DNA from: Bacillus_BA songklensis
GTDB taxonomy: Bacteria; Bacillota; Bacilli; Bacillales; Bacillaceae_H
Assembly: GCF_042649685.1 (NCBI RefSeq)
Contig: NZ_JBHRZT010000044.1
Location: 1-64,000, forward strand
Direction of reading: 5' to 3'
Length of the DNA stretch: 64,000 bases
Positions 60,893 through 64,000 of the stretch are shown here, piece by piece. Below the pieces are notes generated by a model. It ran no database searches. It was not told where the DNA came from and saw nothing but the letters and a program-made list of their open reading frames with translations. How positions within the stretch are numbered: position 1 is the first letter of the stretch; the number at the start of each line of letters is the position of its first letter. Made by a program: the position numbers and the translations under genes.

Positions 60893-61789
60893 GTGGAAAC
60901 AGTACTGATTGCGCATGACAAGAGAAATAACTGTGATCAACAAGAGCCTTGTGTAGCGGCTCTCGGTTTTTTTGACGGTGTTCATATCGGGCATCAGACC
61001 GTTATTGAAAAGGCAAAAACAATCGCCGAGCGAAAAAAGGTAAAGTTGGCCGTTATGACGTTCTTCCCCCATCCGAAGGAAGTGCTTTCGGGGGGGAAGA
61101 ACCCAGTTCAATATTTAACGCCGCTTTCATTAAAGAAAGAAAAGTTTGAACAGCTGGGAGTCGATATTCTTTATGTCGTTCGTTTTGATCTCATGTTTGC
61201 CGCCCTTTCACCGCAGCAGTTTGTAAACGATTATTTACTCGCATTGAATGTCAAGCATGTTGTTGCCGGCTTTGATTTTACCTATGGATGCCGGGGAGAA
61301 GGCAATATGAAAACGATAAAAGATCATGGTATTGGACAGTTTGGCGTAACAACCGTTTCAAAAGTAAATGAAGCTAATGAAAAAATTAGTTCCACACTGA
61401 TTAGAGAAATGCTCGGAGCAGGCGATGTAGACAATATTCCTAATTATCTCGGTACATTTTATGAAACGAGGGGAAAGATTCGTTCAATCCATTCCAAAGG
61501 TCGAACTGAAGATCAATCAAAAGCGATCGTAAAAATAGATCCCCATTTTACACTTCCAAAGCCGGGGGTTTATGAAACAGAGGCGATTGTTAATGATCAG
61601 CGCTATAAGAGCGTCTCCTATATTCGAGCGAATCATAAGTATACCGGTGAAATAGAAGTTGAGATTTTAAAAACACTCAAGCAACATAAAGAGATTCAAT
61701 TGAAATGGATAAGACGTTTGCATGAAGATCAAGGACAGGTGTACATGGAGGAAATAATTCCTGCATTCTCCAGGGTAAGTGTCATTTAG
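60893..61789 (+). CDS. RibF-like FAD synthetase with degenerate riboflavin-kinase half
   Basis: The N-terminal ~185 residues match the FMN adenylyltransferase half of bifunctional RibF: ALGFFDGVHIGHQTVIEKAK, LAVMTFFPHPKEVL, VKHVVAGFDFTYGCRGEGNM and KISSTLIREML. The C-terminal half keeps the general beta-barrel outline (PGVYETEAIVNDQRYKSVSY), but the kinase signature G-F-P-T-A-N after GRT is replaced by EDQSKAIVKID. It should therefore make FAD from FMN but not phosphorylate riboflavin. The GTG at 60893 has AAGGAGAGG seven bases upstream; the GTG at 60809 has none. In this operon it probably supplies FAD for the monooxygenase. Housekeeping ribF usually sits near truB/rpsO, absent here. Confidence 0.85.
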   Translation: METVLIAHDKRNNCDQQEPCVAALGFFDGVHIGHQTVIEKAKTIAERKKVKLAVMTFFPHPKEVLSGGKNPVQYLTPLSLKKEKFEQLGVDILYVVRFDLMFAALSPQQFVNDYLLALNVKHVVAGFDFTYGCRGEGNMKTIKDHGIGQFGVTTVSKVNEANEKISSTLIREMLGAGDVDNIPNYLGTFYETRGKIRSIHSKGRTEDQSKAIVKIDPHFTLPKPGVYETEAIVNDQRYKSVSYIRANHKYTGEIEVEILKTLKQHKEIQLKWIRRLHEDQGQVYMEEIIPAFSRVSVI

Positions 61790-61813
61790 AGGATTTTATA
61801 AAGGAGCAGAGAA

Positions 61814-62251
61814 ATGATGATTCTTAATAAAAAAGTGATCTCGAATGGACTGGCTCACGAAATGATTCAAAAAGCGAAAGAAAAGGCAAACGAATTAAAG
61901 ATAACGGTAAACATTGCCATTGTTGATGATGGCGGACACTTAGTGGCATTTTCGAGAATGGATCACGCACCGCTTTTAAGTATTGAAATCGCACAAAACA
62001 AAGCATATTCCGCGATTGCCTTTGGAATTCCTACACATGAATGGTATCCGCTAATCGAAAACAGCCCGGCATTAAAAACAGGGATTGTCCATACGTCACG
62101 CCTCGTTGTATTCGGTGGGGGATATCCCATTTTGTCAGACGGTAAAGTAATTGGAGGAATCGGAGTCAGCGGGGGGTCTGAAGAGGAAGATAAACTTTGT
62201 TGCGAAGCCGCTTTACGTATTTTTCAAGAGAGAACAGTCTATCAAAACTAG
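61814..62251 (+). CDS. GlcG/HbpS-like protein (DUF336)
   Basis: A 145-residue heme-binding-protein-like fold: NIAIVDDGGHLVAFSRMDHA, IEIAQNKAYSAIAFGIPTHE and the Gly-rich GGYPILSDGKVIGGIGVSGG. Members bind heme or corrinoids or act as small-molecule stabilisers and often occur in operons for degradation of glycols and aromatics. Its exact job here is unknown. AAGGAGCAGAG precedes the ATG, 24 bp after the RibF-like gene. A weak hairpin follows at 62255 before the dioxygenase. Confidence 0.8.
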   Translation: MMILNKKVISNGLAHEMIQKAKEKANELKITVNIAIVDDGGHLVAFSRMDHAPLLSIEIAQNKAYSAIAFGIPTHEWYPLIENSPALKTGIVHTSRLVVFGGGYPILSDGKVIGGIGVSGGSEEEDKLCCEAALRIFQERTVYQN

Positions 62252-62254
62252 CAC

Positions 62255-62292
62255 AAACCTACAAAAAATAGAAAGATTTGTGTAGGTTTCTG
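62255..62292 (+). terminator. Weak internal hairpin of the aromatic operon
   Basis: AAACCTACA (62255-62263) and TGTAGGTTT (62281-62289) pair around a long loop; only a short T-run follows. It may lower read-through into the dioxygenase gene. Confidence 0.45.
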
Positions 62293-62349
62293 ACATTTCG
62301 TTTTATTAGAATATTCAATATAATTTAATAAATAAGGGGGTTGCTATTT

Positions 62350-63264
62350 ATGAGCAGTATTATGCGTATTGGTCGAATTGAATTGCGTGTGATGGATTTA
62401 GAACAATCAGCTGATTATTATAAGAACGTAATTGGATTAGAAGAAACGGCTCGCGACAGTGAACGTATCTATTTAAAAGCGTGGGATGAGTATGATCACC
62501 ACAGCATTATCTTGAAAAAAGCGGACTCGCCGGGGATGGATCACATGGCATTCAAGGTAAAAGATCCATATGAATTAGAAATACTTGAACATAAAATCGA
62601 ACAGTTTGGCTGCAAATTATCGCGTGTTTCCTATGGTTCCCGTATTGCGGAAGGAGAAGCGATTCGTTTTGAAATTCCGACAGGCCATGAAGTCGAATTA
62701 TACAGCGATATCGAATTTGTTGGTACAAATGTCGGTACGGTGAATCCAGATCCGTGGCCTGATAACCTGCGTGGAATTGCGCCTCACCGTCTCGATCACG
62801 CCCTTTTAACGGGAGATGACATCGAAACAGTCACACGCTTTTTTACAGAGGTACTTGGCTTCCGGCAAAGTGAAAAAATCGTAACGGTTGACGGAGAACA
62901 GATGATAGGAAGCTTCCTTGCGATAACAAATACAGCACATGATCTGGCGTTTGTCAAAGGACCAGATAAGAAGTTTCACCACGCAGGATTTCATGTGGAT
63001 AACTGGTATGAAGTCTTAAAGGCGGCTGATATTTTATCGAAAAACAAAATCCATATTGAAGTAACGCCGACACGACACGGTATTACACGGGGACAAACGG
63101 TTTATTTCTTTGATCCATCAGGTAATCGCAACGAAGCTTTTGCAAGCGGTTACATCACTTATGCAGACTTCCCGACGATTACATGGACGGAGGATCAAAT
63201 CGGTACCGGGATTTTCTATCATCGCCGCGAATTAATGGAATCATTTTCAAAAGCGTTAACATAA
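62350..63264 (+). CDS. Catechol 2,3-dioxygenase
   Basis: Extradiol dioxygenase that cleaves catechol next to the hydroxyl groups to 2-hydroxymuconic semialdehyde. The 304-residue protein has two VOC-type halves; the Fe(II) ligands are H150 (HRLDHALLTGDD), H211 (FHHAGFHVDNWYE) and E262 (SGNRNEAFASGY), spaced as in XylE (153/214/265). The ATG at 62350 follows AAGGGGG by about nine bases. It corresponds to PheB of thermophilic phenol degraders by context. The enzyme's iron is easily oxidised, which fits the ferredoxin gene at 63791. Confidence 0.95.
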   Translation: MSSIMRIGRIELRVMDLEQSADYYKNVIGLEETARDSERIYLKAWDEYDHHSIILKKADSPGMDHMAFKVKDPYELEILEHKIEQFGCKLSRVSYGSRIAEGEAIRFEIPTGHEVELYSDIEFVGTNVGTVNPDPWPDNLRGIAPHRLDHALLTGDDIETVTRFFTEVLGFRQSEKIVTVDGEQMIGSFLAITNTAHDLAFVKGPDKKFHHAGFHVDNWYEVLKAADILSKNKIHIEVTPTRHGITRGQTVYFFDPSGNRNEAFASGYITYADFPTITWTEDQIGTGIFYHRRELMESFSKALT

Positions 63265-63381
63265 AAGCGGGAGCACTGACTGAGACCATCATGATTGAAA
63301 GAGATAATGCTTTTTCTGTAAGTTTTGATAGTCTTGGAGAGGTCCAGGCGAAGTTTACTAGGAAAGAAAGAAGTGAAAAAC

Positions 63382-63591
63382 ATGCCATTTGTTCAAATCA
63401 ATATAATAAAAGGTCGTTCTCCTCAAATGAAAGAAGAGCTCATTAAGGAAGTTACGAACACAATTAGTAACGTTTTGGATGCCCCGGTTGAGAATGTCAG
63501 GATACTAATCAATGAGATGGAACCAGAACATTGGGGAATTGCAGGAATATCCGTGAAAAAAAGACAAGAACATTCACAACGGGATGAGTGA
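63382..63591 (+). CDS. 4-Oxalocrotonate tautomerase-family protein
   Basis: A 69-residue member of the 4-OT family. Pro follows the initiator Met (MPFVQINIIKGRSPQMKEEL), giving the catalytic N-terminal proline after Met removal. VENVRILINEMEPEHWGIAG is the usual C-terminal half. It should isomerise 2-hydroxymuconate in the oxalocrotonate branch of catechol meta-cleavage. The ATG at 63382 is chosen on the family N-terminus; the upstream frame would mask the proline. The ribosome site (GAAGTGA) is weak. That branch needs an aldehyde dehydrogenase, whose gene is broken right after it. Confidence 0.9.
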   Translation: MPFVQINIIKGRSPQMKEELIKEVTNTISNVLDAPVENVRILINEMEPEHWGIAGISVKKRQEHSQRDE

Positions 63592-63592
63592 A

Positions 63593-63720
63593 ATGAGTAA
63601 AATGGCAACAACCGTTCGTAAAATGCCATTGTTTGTTGATGGGGAGTAGGCGGAATCCAGCGCAAAATCAGCGTTTGAGGCATTATCTCCTTTTCGTGGA
63701 TATCAGCTTTCATGTTCAAG
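63593..63720 (+). pseudogene. Aldehyde dehydrogenase N-terminal remnant
   Basis: Immediately after the tautomerase stop, a frame reads MSKMATTVRKMPLFVDGE, then a TAG at 63647, then AESSAKSAFEALSPFRGYQ. The combined LFVDGE-W-AESS pattern is the usual N-terminus of NAD-dependent aldehyde dehydrogenases, with TAG where a Trp codon (TGG) is expected. Family resemblance ends near 63710, so the rest of the gene is deleted. It is probably the relic of 2-hydroxymuconic semialdehyde dehydrogenase of this pathway. Confidence 0.65.
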
Positions 63721-63758
63721 ATTGGGTGGACTTCGAAAACGGAAGTCTGCCCAATTTT
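63721..63758 (+). terminator. Hairpin between the ALDH remnant and the ferredoxin gene
   Basis: ATTGGGTGGACTTC and GAAGTCTGCCCAAT pair over 14 bp with two G-T wobbles, followed by TTTGATC. Weak terminator or attenuator. Confidence 0.5.
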
Positions 63759-63790
63759 GATCCCGTATATCAAAGAAAAGAGGTGAAACA

Positions 63791-64000
63791 ATGGATATAG
63801 TTACTAAAAGGCAAACGATGTATCAAGTCACCATCGATGGTGAGGCGGTCTTTTGCAGTGGTGATTCAAGCGTCCTTGACGCTGCGAGAAAGAACTTCGT
63901 GAGATTTCCTTACGGTTGTTGCGCTGGTGGCTGCGGGATGTGTAAAATGAAAATAACAGCTGGAGATTATGAGTTTGGGGTATCTTCGAAAGCTGTTTTA
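63791..64000 (+). CDS. 2Fe-2S ferredoxin or ferredoxin-domain protein, partial
   Basis: The first 70 residues of a plant-type [2Fe-2S] domain: YQVTIDGEAVFCSGDSSVLD and RFPYGCCAGGCGMCKMKI, with cluster ligands C43, C48 and C51 in the C-X4-C-X2-C pattern. The frame is open at the window edge. In meta-cleavage operons such a protein (XylT/DmpQ type) re-reduces oxidised iron in catechol 2,3-dioxygenase; a ferredoxin-reductase fusion cannot be excluded without the rest. AGAGGTGA lies six bases before the ATG. Confidence 0.85.
   Translation, partial: MDIVTKRQTMYQVTIDGEAVFCSGDSSVLDAARKNFVRFPYGCCAGGCGMCKMKITAGDYEFGVSSKAVL

Overview
The window comes from a spore-forming member of the Bacillaceae; the genus cannot be fixed from the sequence alone. 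The clues are strong AGGAGG-type ribosome binding sites, frequent GTG/TTG starts, genes for Hpr/ScoC, UgtP, YfmL, BdbDC and three tiny YjcZ-type proteins, CcpA-type cre sites, a sigma-B-like and a sigma-54 promoter, and a cobalamin operon in the Bacillus megaterium cobI order. It is a draft assembly: 127 N's lie at 10727-10853.

Layout. 1-7000: the end of malate:quinone oxidoreductase, then a decayed stretch (endonuclease/exonuclease/phosphatase remnant, frameshifted LacI regulator, PhoD phosphatase trimmed at both ends) around a large secreted GH27-like glycosidase with its own operator and cre-like site. 7000-10700: a divergent PRPP synthetase paralogue, hpr, a SAM methyltransferase and a small unknown gene. 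11045-27027: a cobalamin riboswitch and leader terminator followed by about 16 co-directional genes: 2Fe-2S ferredoxin, Ni/Co-type permease, cbiH60, cbiX, cbiJ, cbiC, cbiD, cbiET, cbiL, cbiF, cbiG, cbiA, cbiP, cobT, the uroporphyrinogen-III methyltransferase, a 34-residue ORF and btuR. Together they take uroporphyrinogen III through corrin ring synthesis, amidation and adenosylation. CbiB, CobD, CobU and CobS are not in the window, nor is a separate precorrin-2 dehydrogenase.

27100-35800: a TetR remnant beside a perfect palindrome, a MocR regulator divergent from a PNPOx-like flavoprotein, ugtP, an orphan FetB-like permease, a secreted alpha/beta-hydrolase, and a lipoprotein with Asp/Asn-rich tandem repeats. 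36000-38900: two DEAD-box helicases, the second YfmL-like. 39300-45400: a GntP-family permease behind a sigma-54 promoter with three upstream TTCCG-N6-CGGAA repeats, a WG-repeat protein, and a PAS/AAA+/Fis sigma-54 activator that is the obvious candidate to bind those repeats. 45400-58300: stress, sporulation and hypothetical genes, a thuA/thuB-like pair whose sugar ABC transporter has decayed, a trimmed polysaccharide deacetylase, a MarR/DUF3147 operon with a perfect 29-bp operator, a divergent CorA-like GMN membrane protein, and the bdbD-bdbC disulfide pair.

58700-64000: an aromatic degradation operon: HpaB/PheA-type flavin monooxygenase, its flavin reductase, a RibF-like protein that keeps the FAD synthetase half but lacks the riboflavin-kinase signature, a GlcG/HbpS-like protein, catechol 2,3-dioxygenase, a 4-oxalocrotonate-type tautomerase, an aldehyde dehydrogenase remnant carrying an amber codon, and the start of a 2Fe-2S ferredoxin. 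Phenol or a related phenolic to catechol and then meta-cleavage is the likely route. A small family of paired palindromic repeats is scattered through the intergenic regions, and one copy sits at the assembly gap.
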